Shown: positions 9,351 through 18,448, counted from the stretch's first letter. The stretch is DNA of 38,398 bases from Candidatus Buchananbacteria bacterium RIFCSPHIGHO2_02_FULL_56_16 (GCA_001817495.1 MHIL01000028.1:1302-39699), one strand, 5' to 3'. The notes: generated by a model from the sequence alone, not told the origin. A program made the numbers and translations.

Positions 9351-12300
9351 GCCGGCGGTTTCAATTTCATAATATCTTCCAACGACTGGCGGCCGACTTC
9401 GCTAGCCGGCGGGGGTGCGACGGGCGGCGGACTCTGGGTCGGAACACTCGGCGGTGGCGGCGGCAGGCTCGGGCCGGTACCGCGTTCCAGATTGATATCA
9501 AAATTAACGATGCCCGCTCTTCCTTTTTCAATCAAGTTAAGGTCACCGGTCCTTCGCGGCCGGTAGCCGGGTTTTTCAGCGGTCAGGTAGTACCAGTTAT
9601 GGTCGACCAAAAAGGCGTAGCGGCCATGACGGTCAGTGATTCGGCTCTCGACCAGCCGGTGGTGTTCCTGATCATAGATTCGAACAACGGCCAAACGAAT
9701 CGGCGTCCGGTTCGCCTGGTCATAGACCACGCCCCAGCTCTTGGCTGGCCGAACATACGCCAACCGTCGGAACAGCCCATAGAGCAGGCAGTGAACTCCG
9801 AAGAGGCTTAAGGTTATGCCAGAGGGGCTGATGGCCAGTGACAACGCCGCCAGCGGTACCCCGGAAAAAGCGATGGCGTACTGGAGCTTGCGCCGGAAGT
9901 ATTGAAAAATAAGCTTGGCCGGCTGACGGCTGTCTTCGGGTGAATCCAGGGGGATGTTAGCGGTAATCGGCAGGCTGGAGCGTTGGATCTCAATCGGCTC
10001 GCCGTGGTAGAGGTTGAGGTGCCTGACGTCTTCATACTTACCCTTGAGCAGCGCCGTGGGGAAGGTAAACGTCGGTTTGGTAACGGTGAGGTAGTACCGG
10101 CCCGGCGGGACGATAAAGCTGTAGCGGCCCTGCTGGTCGGTGACCTGCGAACGGATCGGCCGGTTGTCAGCCGTACGGTAGAGCCTGACGATGGCGAGGT
10201 CAATCGGCTCTTTGGTGATAGCGTTGTAGACCACCCCCCACTGTTTCCGGCGACGCAAGAGGAGCGCGAACGGTTCGGTGAAAAGGAAGCGCAGGTAGGA
10301 TAGGAAGGTAAAGAGCGGCAGCATCGAGAAGCTATTGACCACGACCGCCGTCATCAAGAGCGGCGCCGCCAGCTGCTCATTGATCGTCTCAACAATCAGA
10401 TTGTCCAGAACCGCCTCTCGGAACAGCGTACCGATGGCGCCGGCCGATTCGGTGATGTTACGCTCACTGCGGTCCGACGGTTTGGCGCAGCCCGGGTCGG
10501 CCAGGTAGTCAGGCAGCCCGTCGCGATCGTTATCCAGCCCGTCGAGGCAAGCCGGCAGCGGCCGCGAAACGGTCGGCGGGATACCGCAGTCAACCGCGCA
10601 CGACCAGGTGGCTTCGTCTTCTTCGCAGATACGGTTCCCGCAGCACTCGACGGTCGGCGCGCAGCTGCAGCTAGCAAGGTCAAGGCTCTGACAGACGCCG
10701 CAGGCGACGTCGCAGCCAGGCTGGCACGAACGAACCTCCGGCGGCCGACCAAGGTCAAGGTCACAGCCATTCAGGTCGTAGCACTCGCGCGATTGCGAAC
10801 CGGCCTGACACGATCCCCACCCTAAGCAGGTCCAGCTCGGCTCGCAAATTTCAACGCAGTCCTGGGGACAGGCGCTCAAGCTCTCCCCCGCCTCACAGAC
10901 GGCGTTGCCGCAGAACGGCACGATCCGTTCGCAGACGCACTGGGTAATGTTGATGATTTCACCAGCGCCGCACTCGAGGCCCGGGCAGACGCCGCCGCAG
11001 CTGCGCTGGGTATCGGGCTCTATAATCGGCACGGCGCAGGCGTTACGGTCGAAGCAGTCGCGCGTCTGAACGCCGGCGGCCGGGCAGTCAGCCGGCTGCC
11101 AGCCGCCGCAGTCCCATTCCGAGAGGCAGCTGACCGGACAATCGAGCGCGCAACGGTAGGGGTCCTCGCCAGGCGGTTCGCAGCTCTGGTTACCGCAGCA
11201 GTTGGCCACATCAATACAGCTGCAGGTCTGCGGGTCGAGCTGCTGGCAGCCGCCGCAGACGACACCGGTACAGACACCGCAGCCCTCCTGGTACTGGTAG
11301 CCTGGCTGGCAGGTTGGTGTTGTCTGGTCTTCACAGGTTACGACCCGCAGGCCGTCGGGCTGGCAGGCGCCGGGCGCACACAAAAAATCGGGCGCACAGG
11401 CGCAGTTGGGGTCGCCGGCGACCGAACCGTCGGTGCAGGTTGAAGCGGCGTAGTCGCAGAAACCGTCATGATCGTCATCAAGGCCGTTGTTGCAGTTTTC
11501 GACGCCGCCTGATGTCAGCCAAGAACCGTCATAGCTGGTGACCAAATCAGGAGCAGCTGGACGATCGAGGCTGGCGGTAATTTGAAAGTAGTAGCTGGTG
11601 TTTGCGGTCAACCCGCCAATCGGGTGGCGGTAGCTACTGCCCGACAAACTGGCCGAACCATCGCTCAAGCTCACGGTACGCCCCCACTCCAGTACCGAAC
11701 CAGTCGCGACCGAGCTGCAGGTACCGCCCTGCCAGCTGCGCGTCAGCCAGTTGACCGTGGCCAAACTCCGGGTAACCGAGCTGACGCTGACGTTGCTGAT
11801 TAAGAGCTCAACCTGGCAGCTCGACGAGCAGCAGTCGCCGGCAGCGGTGTTGTTGTCGTCGCACTCCTCGCCGGCTTCAACCACGCCATTGCCGCAGCCG
11901 AGCTCCAGTTGGCAGCTCGACGAGCAGCCGTCGCCGGCAGCGGTGTTGTTGTCGTCGCACTCCTCGCCGGCTTCCGTAAAACCGTTGCCGCAAACCGGCA
12001 AGCAGCTTTGGGTTTGGGTGAACGGTCCGCTGCAGCTGTTGGTACAGCTCCGGGATTGGATACCGCTGCTGCACGCACCCCAGGGGTCGCAGCTGACCGT
12101 GCAGGCTGGCGGCGGCGGGGATGGCGGGCCGTGGCCGGGCACGGCGCAGACGCAGCTCGCGTTGCAGGTCTGACCGGCCGGACAGTCGCTGGTGCTCTCG
12201 CACCCTTCGCCGGCGCCAATCGTGCCGTCGCCGCAGACCGGGCAGGTGCAGTCGCTGTTGCAGCTGCTGTTGTAGCAAACGCCCGAGCTCGCGCCGCCGT

Positions 12301-12484
12301 CGCAGGTTTCGCTGCCCTCGCGGATGTTGTTGCCGCACAGGACCGAAACATCAGCGTTAATCAGCACGTCGGCGCTGGCCGCCTGGGCGGGCAGCCGACC
12401 GACTAAAAACAGCAGCCCGGCGGCGGCAGCGGCCAGGCTGACCGCAAACGACAGAAAAAAAAGTTTAGCTTTTGCTACTTGCAC
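9341..12484 (-). CDS. Large secreted/membrane Cys-rich multidomain protein (DUF4215-like repeats, TSP1-like and Fn3-like segments, two carboxypeptidase-regulatory-like domains)
   Basis: 1047 aa; N-terminal signal/TM; CGNGFTEAGEECDDNNTAAGDGCSSSCQ tandem repeats; WDCGGWQPADCPAAGVQTRDC; WGVVYNAITKEPIDLAIVRLYRTADNRP and WGVVYDQANRTPIRLAVVRIYDQE modules each preceded by hydrophobic segments; Pro-rich C-terminus. Confidence 0.88.
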   Translation of the reverse strand: MQVAKAKLFFLSFAVSLAAAAAGLLFLVGRLPAQAASADVLINADVSVLCGNNIREGSETCDGGASSGVCYNSSCNSDCTCPVCGDGTIGAGEGCESTSDCPAGQTCNASCVCAVPGHGPPSPPPPACTVSCDPWGACSSGIQSRSCTNSCSGPFTQTQSCLPVCGNGFTEAGEECDDNNTAAGDGCSSSCQLELGCGNGVVEAGEECDDNNTAAGDCCSSSCQVELLISNVSVSSVTRSLATVNWLTRSWQGGTCSSVATGSVLEWGRTVSLSDGSASLSGSSYRHPIGGLTANTSYYFQITASLDRPAAPDLVTSYDGSWLTSGGVENCNNGLDDDHDGFCDYAASTCTDGSVAGDPNCACAPDFLCAPGACQPDGLRVVTCEDQTTPTCQPGYQYQEGCGVCTGVVCGGCQQLDPQTCSCIDVANCCGNQSCEPPGEDPYRCALDCPVSCLSEWDCGGWQPADCPAAGVQTRDCFDRNACAVPIIEPDTQRSCGGVCPGLECGAGEIINITQCVCERIVPFCGNAVCEAGESLSACPQDCVEICEPSWTCLGWGSCQAGSQSRECYDLNGCDLDLGRPPEVRSCQPGCDVACGVCQSLDLASCSCAPTVECCGNRICEEDEATWSCAVDCGIPPTVSRPLPACLDGLDNDRDGLPDYLADPGCAKPSDRSERNITESAGAIGTLFREAVLDNLIVETINEQLAAPLLMTAVVVNSFSMLPLFTFLSYLRFLFTEPFALLLRRRKQWGVVYNAITKEPIDLAIVRLYRTADNRPIRSQVTDQQGRYSFIVPPGRYYLTVTKPTFTFPTALLKGKYEDVRHLNLYHGEPIEIQRSSLPITANIPLDSPEDSRQPAKLIFQYFRRKLQYAIAFSGVPLAALSLAISPSGITLSLFGVHCLLYGLFRRLAYVRPAKSWGVVYDQANRTPIRLAVVRIYDQEHHRLVESRITDRHGRYAFLVDHNWYYLTAEKPGYRPRRTGDLNLIEKGRAGIVNFDINLERGTGPSLPPPPPSVPTQSPPPVAPPPASEVGRQSLEDIMKLKPPASF
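11814..11974 (-). repeat. Intragenic tandem duplication encoding DUF4215-like repeats
   Basis: TGGCAGCTCGACGAGCAG..GTCGCCGGCAGCGGTGTTGTTGTCGTCGCACTCCTCGCCGGCTTC at 11814 and 11910 (96-nt period). Confidence 0.8.
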
Positions 12485-13460
12485 CTGATGGTAAAGCTTT
12501 TATCCGCCGGTTAATTTTTACGATGATCAGGAAAATGATCACGCAGGCGACGGCGGCGGTAATGAGGTGGTACGGAACCAGCCAGAACGTCAGCTCACGA
12601 TCGACCGGCTGGGGACTGCCGGTGCCATAGCTCACGTGAAGGGTGGCATGGTAGAACCCGCCGGCAAGCAGCCGGAGCTCTTGGCTGATCTGCCGCCAGA
12701 ACTGCTGGAGCGGATTACCGTCGCTTTGCTGTCCCCAGACCACGTCGAAGCGGCGGGCGGTGTACGGCAGCACTGGCCTTTGCTCGGCGTTAAACGGCAG
12801 CTCGGCGGCGCGCAGCCAGCCCTTCAAAGCAATCGTGCCGGTTGGTTTGAGGTGAACGTTGCCGGTATTTTCAAACCGGGTTGAGAAGGTGAGCGGCAGG
12901 CTAAAAAAAACGTTCGACGCGGGTTCGACGCCAAACGAGCTGACGCTGCCCTGCTCGATCACCGCGCCCGTGACCGTCAGCAACACCAGCGTCCCAACCT
13001 TGCTCGAGATGCCGACCGCGGACCCGTCGCCGGCGCGGCTCGCGTCCGTTCGCCAAAAGATAGCGGCGTAGTAGCCGCCGGAAGCCGCATCAGCGGGCAC
13101 CGTGACGGTAAAGGGCACGATCGCCACCTGGTGCGACCGAAGCAACAGCTGCCGGTCGGCAAGGCTAAACCAGCCGAGGTACTTGTCCTGTTCACTCGGC
13201 GGCAGGTAGCGGGGCTGGCCGTCCTCACCTTGAGCGGTGAACGGCTCGACGCTCGCGGTTAAGACGAGATCTTGATCGGTTTCGTTGTAGACTTTCACCG
13301 CCCCCGGCTGCGACGTGCCGGCGTCGACCTCCAGCTCAAGGACCGGCGAGATGACGGTCGTCGCCAATGCCGCCGGCGCCGTCAGGAACGACGTGAGTAA
13401 TCCGACCAGCAAGATACCCTGAATCGTGCTCATCACTTCAGAAGTTAGCGGTCGCGGCAA
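12465..13460 (-). CDS. Secreted, C-terminally membrane-anchored Ig-like protein, possibly DUF916/WxL-interacting-like
   Basis: 331 aa (likely start 13433 or 13460); signal peptide, VISPVLELEVDAGTSQPGAVKVYNETDQDLVLTASVEPF, C-terminal TM and basic tail. Confidence 0.65.
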   Translation of the reverse strand: MPRPLTSEVMSTIQGILLVGLLTSFLTAPAALATTVISPVLELEVDAGTSQPGAVKVYNETDQDLVLTASVEPFTAQGEDGQPRYLPPSEQDKYLGWFSLADRQLLLRSHQVAIVPFTVTVPADAASGGYYAAIFWRTDASRAGDGSAVGISSKVGTLVLLTVTGAVIEQGSVSSFGVEPASNVFFSLPLTFSTRFENTGNVHLKPTGTIALKGWLRAAELPFNAEQRPVLPYTARRFDVVWGQQSDGNPLQQFWRQISQELRLLAGGFYHATLHVSYGTGSPQPVDRELTFWLVPYHLITAAVACVIIFLIIVKINRRIKALPSGASSKS

Positions 13461-14163
13461 ACGTCAGCGTCGTCGAGTAGGTACCCATCTCGGTCAACGT
13501 GCTGACGTTCGCGAGGTACGAAACGGTGTAGGTGGTGGCGTTGACGTCAACCGAGGCTGAAGCCACGGTGTCGCCGCTCTGAAAGGCGAAGCTGTTCGCC
13601 ACGCCGTACTGGCCGGCGGCCGAACCGATCGGCGACGTGCCGCTGGGGTTCGAGCCGGCCGCCGGCGCGCTGTTAGCAACCAGGTTGAAACCGAACTGCT
13701 CGGAGCCGGGACTCGAGCCGACCGCCGTCGCGCCGGTCGCACTGATCGTATTGGTGCCGCTGGTCAGGGTGCTGCCGCTCACGGTAATGGTAAAACCGCT
13801 GGGTGAGTTTGTGTCCGCGGCGAGGGTATGGCTGGCGGTCGTCGCCCGGAGGTTGCTCAAGGTACCCAAGTCAAGCGACGAGACGCTCGCCGAGAGGGTG
13901 AGGTACTGGTCGGCGTAGAGTTCTCGGAAGCCGGCTTTCAACCCGTAGGCGGCGGCCGTGCTCGTCGCCGACAAAATGATCGCCTCGCCGATCGTGTCTT
14001 GGAGAGTGTAGCTCGTCGAGGTACTCACATCCAGTCCGCCACCGCTGAACACGTCGGCCCAGATGATGTAGTTTGTGCTCTCGGTTCGCGCGTTAGTGCC
14101 GCCGAGGCCAATCGAAAAAGCAAGGCCAAAAATCAAAAAGAAAATTACGGTATTTCGTGCCAT
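13438..14163 (-). CDS. Secreted Ser/Thr-rich surface protein
   Basis: 241 aa; signal peptide; repetitive TSTS/ASVSSLDLGTLS/TLAADTNSPSGFTITVSGSTLT composition; overlaps the downstream ORF, consistent with an operon. Confidence 0.75.
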   Translation of the reverse strand: MARNTVIFFLIFGLAFSIGLGGTNARTESTNYIIWADVFSGGGLDVSTSTSYTLQDTIGEAIILSATSTAAAYGLKAGFRELYADQYLTLSASVSSLDLGTLSNLRATTASHTLAADTNSPSGFTITVSGSTLTSGTNTISATGATAVGSSPGSEQFGFNLVANSAPAAGSNPSGTSPIGSAAGQYGVANSFAFQSGDTVASASVDVNATTYTVSYLANVSTLTEMGTYSTTLTFAATANF

Positions 14164-14211
14164 AGCGTTCTAGGTGTTAAGCCTGTCTACTAGGTTTAGT
14201 ATACTAAAAAA

Positions 14212-14277
14212 CCGCTCTCTAAGCAAAACCCGGTTCCGACTGGTCGAAACCGGGTTAGGTGTCGAACTGAAGAGCGG
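14212..14277 (-). terminator. Nested-hairpin terminator-like structure
   Basis: On the - strand: outer CCGCTCT/AGAGCGG enclosing AACCCGGTTTCGACCAGTCGGAACCGGGTT, then TTTTTT. Confidence 0.55.
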
Positions 14278-14297
14278 CGGTACCGCGAAAACCGGAG

Positions 14298-14840
14298 TTA
14301 CGGGGCGGGCTGCTGCTGGCCGTTGACGTAGTCGTTGATGGCCTGGACGACCCGCGAGTCGTCTTTGAGATCTTCGAGCAGCACCATCTGGTCACGGTTG
14401 ATAATCATCTCATCACGAGGGCCGTGCAGCTCGTTGCCGAGCTTGATTAACGTCAGCCGCTGCTCCTGCTGCTGGGGGGCGGCGGTGTCACCCTCCTGGC
14501 TCCGCTGGAGGGGTTGCGTCACCACCTGGAGGTAGTAGATGTCGTGCAGCCAGATGTAGTCGTTATTTATTTTTGAAATCTTGCCGAAGTAAACCTGGCC
14601 GTTGGTTAAAAAGACCGCCTGCCACTGGGTCCGAAGCTGGATGCCGCTCAACCCAAGCCCGCCGGAGCCGTTCAATAGGTACACCCCGCCGGCGATGAGT
14701 ATAACGACAATGACTAACGTCACCAGCCCCTTAATCCATGGCCCACGAGATTTGCGCGGCGAAGCGAGGGCCGACTGGCCGGCTGCCGGTGGCATGGCCA
14801 ACGGCGTAGTAATTTTTGGTTGATTCATCTGGTACGCCAT
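14298..14840 (-). CDS. Hypothetical single-TM protein
   Basis: 180 aa; TM GLVTLVIVVILIAGGVYLL followed by VFLTNGQVYFGKISKINNDYIWLHDIYYLQV. Confidence 0.75.
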   Translation of the reverse strand: MAYQMNQPKITTPLAMPPAAGQSALASPRKSRGPWIKGLVTLVIVVILIAGGVYLLNGSGGLGLSGIQLRTQWQAVFLTNGQVYFGKISKINNDYIWLHDIYYLQVVTQPLQRSQEGDTAAPQQQEQRLTLIKLGNELHGPRDEMIINRDQMVLLEDLKDDSRVVQAINDYVNGQQQPAP

Positions 14841-14927
14841 AGTTGCTCCTTAATGAATATGAGGAAACGTTTGCTCTTTATTCGTTTCCCAATGAATTAA
14901 TTGCTAAAAGGTAATTATTGAAAATTT

Positions 14928-15019
14928 CTAATTTCTAACCGCTAATGCCTAATCTGATGGCTGATGAAACTCTAGCTCTTAGTGGTGGTTTATGAGCGGC
15001 GTTAGATATTAGAAATTAG
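14928..15019. repeat. Intergenic inverted repeat
   Basis: CTAATTTCTAA (14928-14938) / TTAGAAATTAG (15009-15019), perfect 11-nt arms. Confidence 0.55.
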
Positions 15020-15064
15020 TCATGAGACCAGTAACTACACTATACACCATTATTCGACACCATG

Positions 15065-16135
15065 CTACTCGCGCTTGTTAATATCTGTGGGTGACGCCGA
15101 CCAGGGTTTGTTCACTTGCCCCATAAAGTCCTTGAGTACCAGTCCAATTGAGGCGATTACCGGCACGGCGAGGATGATGCCGATAAGGCCCACCAGCCGG
15201 GCGCCGACCAGCATCGCGACGATCACGACCACCGGGTTTAACCCCACCTGGCGCTTCATCACCTGGGGAACGATCAGGTTATTCTCCAGCCACTGGATGA
15301 CGAGGTAGAGAATCAGCACCGCGACGCCGTGCCAGGGGGAAACCGTTAAGCCCAGAAAGATCGCCGGAATCGAGCCGAGGATCGGCCCGAGGTAGGGTAC
15401 CAGCTCGGTGACGCCGGCGACAATCGCCAGCACCACGGCGTAGTGCGGCAAGAGGAAGATCAAACCCAAGAAAGACAGGGTACCAATGATGAGCCCAAGC
15501 AAGAGTTGGGCCCGGGCCCAGTTGCCGATTTTGGTTTGAATGCGGGCCGCGAGATCAGTGACGTACTGGTGCTGGACGGTGGGCGTCAGCGCCCGCAAGA
15601 TTTTTGCGAACGCGTCGCGCTCCATTACCAAGTAAAAAGTCACCACCAGAATCATCAGAAAATTAATCACGTTCTTAAAGATCGCGACGATGACCGTATA
15701 GACGCCGCTGGCCGCCCGGCTCACATCACCTTCGATGCCCTCAAGCCCCCGGCGGATTGTCTCGAGGTATCCCTGTTCCTCCGAGTACTGCTTGAGACTC
15801 TGAAAGTTCTCAAGCGCCCGTTCCCAAAAGTCAGGGAAGTTTCGCGCCAGCGAGCCGATTTGTTCGGCGAACGGCGGGATCAGCAACCGGACAATAATCA
15901 CGAAGAACAGCAGCAGCAGGGCGTAGATAAGAATGATGCTGATCGCTCGAGGGATCTTTCTCTGTTGAAGCCGGTTGACCAATGGCTCAATGAGCGCGGC
16001 CAGGATAATGGCAATGAACACAGTCAGGATAATGTCGCGGACGAGGTAGATGAAGCCCAGCACTAAAAAAACCGCCACGATCTTCAGAATCGCAACGGTC
16101 GAGATATTGATAGTCACCTGGTTACCCCCGTTCAT
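15065..16135 (-). CDS. AI-2E family (PerM-like) transporter
   Basis: 356 aa multi-TM; ELVPYLGPILGSIPAIFLGL, NNLIVPQVMKRQVGLNPVVVIVAMLVGARLVGLIGIILAVPVIA. Confidence 0.93.
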   Translation of the reverse strand: MNGGNQVTINISTVAILKIVAVFLVLGFIYLVRDIILTVFIAIILAALIEPLVNRLQQRKIPRAISIILIYALLLLFFVIIVRLLIPPFAEQIGSLARNFPDFWERALENFQSLKQYSEEQGYLETIRRGLEGIEGDVSRAASGVYTVIVAIFKNVINFLMILVVTFYLVMERDAFAKILRALTPTVQHQYVTDLAARIQTKIGNWARAQLLLGLIIGTLSFLGLIFLLPHYAVVLAIVAGVTELVPYLGPILGSIPAIFLGLTVSPWHGVAVLILYLVIQWLENNLIVPQVMKRQVGLNPVVVIVAMLVGARLVGLIGIILAVPVIASIGLVLKDFMGQVNKPWSASPTDINKRE

Positions 16136-16137
16136 AG

Positions 16138-16650
16138 TTATAGCTGCTTGCTAAAATGGTTTTTCCTGCGTAATACCCAATACAGGACTAAACCAACTAC
16201 TGTAGCCGCTACCCCGACTAATATACCAACTATAAGGGGTTTGATGGCCAAACGAGTTTTAGAAAAGTCACTCTCAATACCAAATTCGCTGATGGCAGAG
16301 ACTCGGTACCGATACAACATGCCGACACTAATATCGGTATCCGTAAAAGAAGTCTGAGTGGTGGTAGCGAATAATGTCCACTCGCCGCCAGGAAACTGCT
16401 GACGATAGATCTTGTAGAAAGCCACATCTTCTGGTCGATTGAAAGCCTGCCATGTAATAGTAGTGGAATCTATTGATTTGCTAGTGGCAGTAATCTCGGG
16501 CGGAATGAGCGGTATGGCGTTCTGTTCAGCCATGGTGAATTCACGGTAACTCTTAACCGGCTCGGCTTGCTGTGTCGCACCAACAATAGAGGGTATTATA
16601 AGTATAAATAAAATGGATATAGAGCGTTTATAAAAATCACCTTTTGGCAT
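16138..16650 (-). CDS. Secreted fibronectin type III-like protein with C-terminal TM
   Basis: 170 aa; signal peptide; IPPEITATSKSIDSTTITWQAFNRPEDVAFYKIYRQQ...YRYRVSAISEFGIES; C-terminal TM; 2 nt from the next gene. Confidence 0.72.
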   Translation of the reverse strand: MPKGDFYKRSISILFILIIPSIVGATQQAEPVKSYREFTMAEQNAIPLIPPEITATSKSIDSTTITWQAFNRPEDVAFYKIYRQQFPGGEWTLFATTTQTSFTDTDISVGMLYRYRVSAISEFGIESDFSKTRLAIKPLIVGILVGVAATVVGLVLYWVLRRKNHFSKQL

Positions 16651-16755
16651 ATGTTATAGTGCTAGATGTATTGCAATTATACTAATTATACTAAATAGCA
16701 CCTATGGGCGTCAACACGATAGCAGGATGGCGACAGCGCGTGCTATACTACCCAT

Positions 16756-17208
16756 ATGCCCACCCTCGCCACCAACAAGAAAGCGCTCGCCGGTAACACG
16801 GTCCTCGAGAAGCTCGAAGCCGGCGTTGTGCTCACCGGCCCGGAGGTTAAATCGGTCAAACTCGGCCGTCTGAACCTCCGCGGCAGCTACGTCAGCGTGG
16901 ACGGCCAGAGCCAGGTCTGGCTGATGAATGCCCACGTCTCGGCCTATCCGCCGGCCGGGGCGGCCCAGGCCGGCTACGATCCAACGCAGCGCCGGAAGCT
17001 GCTCTTGAGCAAGCAAGAGATTGACCACCTGCGGGGCCGGGTTCACGAAAAAGGGTTGACAATTTTACCACTTTCTGTATATACTAAAGGAAGTCTGATT
17101 AAGCTGGAGATCGGTTTGGTTCGCGGCAAGAAGCTGTTTGAAAAACGGGAAACGATTAAGAAGCGCGACATCGACCGCCAAATCAGGCAGCGCCTCCGCC
17201 GGAGGTAG
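16756..17208 (+). CDS. smpB: SsrA-binding protein SmpB
   Basis: 150 aa; NKKALAGNTVLEKLEAGVVLTGPEVKSVKLGRLNLRGSYV; C-terminal KRETIKKRDIDRQIRQRLRRR; tmRNA immediately downstream. Confidence 0.96.
   Translation: MPTLATNKKALAGNTVLEKLEAGVVLTGPEVKSVKLGRLNLRGSYVSVDGQSQVWLMNAHVSAYPPAGAAQAGYDPTQRRKLLLSKQEIDHLRGRVHEKGLTILPLSVYTKGSLIKLEIGLVRGKKLFEKRETIKKRDIDRQIRQRLRRR
17056..17085 (+). promoter_or_regulatory. Candidate promoter inside smpB for tmRNA
   Basis: TTGACA (17056-17061), 18 nt, TATACT (17080-17085). Confidence 0.5.
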
Positions 17209-17221
17209 CCTATCGCAAAAT

Positions 17222-17276
17222 CGCGTATCGCCAATGGTATTGGTAACGATAGGCGACTTGCTATTGGCGATACGCG
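17222..17276. repeat. Inverted repeat between smpB and ssrA
   Basis: CGCGTATCGCCAAT (17222-17235) / ATTGGCGATACGCG (17263-17276), perfect 14-nt arms, 5 nt before the tmRNA. Confidence 0.8.
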
Positions 17277-17281
17277 AACAT

Positions 17282-17671
17282 GGGGATGTTCAAAATCGAT
17301 AGGATGATGAGCCCACGCTACTCGAACCGAGCGTTGGTGATTTGCTCGTAAATCTCAACCGCCAATTCAATAAGTGCCAAATCACTTGTTGCTAAGGTCA
17401 AAGCTGCATTCAGCTCACTGACTTTAGTACCCGCTTTGGCCTAACAGCGCCAAAGCCATCAGCCCGGTGACGTCTCATAGCCGGTCCCTGGTGTCACCCA
17501 TGAGACTCGACGAACGGTCCGCCTCGCCCGCGCGTCTAAACTACCGAGGCTGCGGCTGGCAGCATCTTGTTGGTTTCTAACCTGCCGGCTCAAGACGTGA
17601 AACCAACTACGTTCGTAGCGGTAGTTTGAGCTCCATGCTAGACAGGGGTGTGAGTCCCCTCATCTCCACCA
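17282..17671 (+). ncRNA. ssrA: tmRNA
   Basis: 5' GGGGATG pairs with 3' CATCTCC-ACCA; internal ORF ending ...LVPALA-TAA with the stop in the loop of GCTTTGGC/GCCAAAGC; directly downstream of smpB. Confidence 0.92.
17361..17444 (+). other. tmRNA proteolysis-tag reading frame (predicted tag ANSISAKSLVAKVKAAFSSLTLVPALA)
   Basis: gcc aat tca ata agt gcc aaa tca ctt gtt gct aag gtc aaa gct gca ttc agc tca ctg act tta gta ccc gct ttg gcc taa; resume codon inferred. Confidence 0.65.
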
Positions 17672-17682
17672 CTCGACTCATT

Positions 17683-17797
17683 TCGAATTTTGAATTTTAA
17701 ATTTTGAATGAATTTCAAATGATTGAATGTTTCAAAGACTCAAGATTCAAACATTCAATATTGATTCAAAATTCGAAATTGAAAATTTAAAATTAAC
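17683..17797. repeat. AT-rich intergenic imperfect palindrome (GAATTTTGAATTT family), copy 2
   Basis: TTTCGAATTTTGAATTTTAAATTTTGAATG...ATTCAATATTGATTCAAAATTCGAAATTGAAAATTTAAAATTA. Confidence 0.65.
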
Positions 17798-17806
17798 TTT
17801 ACTCCC

Positions 17807-18358
17807 TTGAGAATCTCCCGTCGAAAACCAAGACCGGGCCAGGTACCGGTCAAGCGGCATTACATCAATACCCAGATCCGCGCCCCGCAGGTTCGCCTGA
17901 TTGATGAGCTCGGCCAAAACGTTGGCATCGTCGAAACCACCAAGGCGATGGCAATGGCCCACGAGCGCGGGCTCGACCTAATTGAGGTTTCCCCGCTCGC
18001 CAACCCGCCGGTAGTTCGCATCGTTGACTACAGCAAGATGCGCTATGAGGAAGAGAAAGAGCGGCGCAAGGAGCGGGCCAAGCAGCACAAGGTGGAGGTG
18101 AAGGGTATCAGGCTCTCGCTGCGCATCAGCGAGCATGACCGTGAGGTCCGGCTCAAGCAGGCCGAACGGTTCCTGGGCCAGCGCGACAAGGTCAAAATCG
18201 AGATTATCCTCCGTGGCCGCGAACGACGCCACGTTGATGCCGCCCGGGAGATCGTCAGCGTGTTCATCCGCTCACTGAACGACCTCGTGCCGGTGGTCAC
18301 CGAGCAGGCAACCCAGGTTCAGGGCGGTAAGGTTTCTGCGCTGGTTGCCCGGCAGTAA
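17807..18358 (+). CDS. infC: Translation initiation factor IF-3 (TTG start)
   Basis: 183 aa; NTQIRAPQVRLIDELGQNVGIVETTKAMAMAHERGLDLIEVSPLANPPVVRIVDYSKMRYEEEK; upstream of rpmI-rplT. Confidence 0.95.
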   Translation: MRISRRKPRPGQVPVKRHYINTQIRAPQVRLIDELGQNVGIVETTKAMAMAHERGLDLIEVSPLANPPVVRIVDYSKMRYEEEKERRKERAKQHKVEVKGIRLSLRISEHDREVRLKQAERFLGQRDKVKIEIILRGRERRHVDAAREIVSVFIRSLNDLVPVVTEQATQVQGGKVSALVARQ

Positions 18359-18406
18359 CATACATAGAACTCAAAAAGTGCAAAGTGCAAAATTAAGGTA
18401 TTCCAC

Positions 18407-18448
18407 CCCCTCCTTTCTGCGTTATCAATGAAATGCAGAAAGAAGGGG
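18407..18448 (+). promoter_or_regulatory. Strong hairpin in the infC-rpmI intergenic region (possible L20-type leader or processing element)
   Basis: CCCCTCCTTTCTGC (18407-18420) / GCAGAAAGAAGGGG (18435-18448), one mismatch in 14. Confidence 0.5.

Noticed and set aside
11800-12406. Multiple Ala/Arg-rich ORFs in both strands over the Cys-rich gene
   Set aside because: Alternative-frame translations of the GC-rich surface gene with no domain resemblance.
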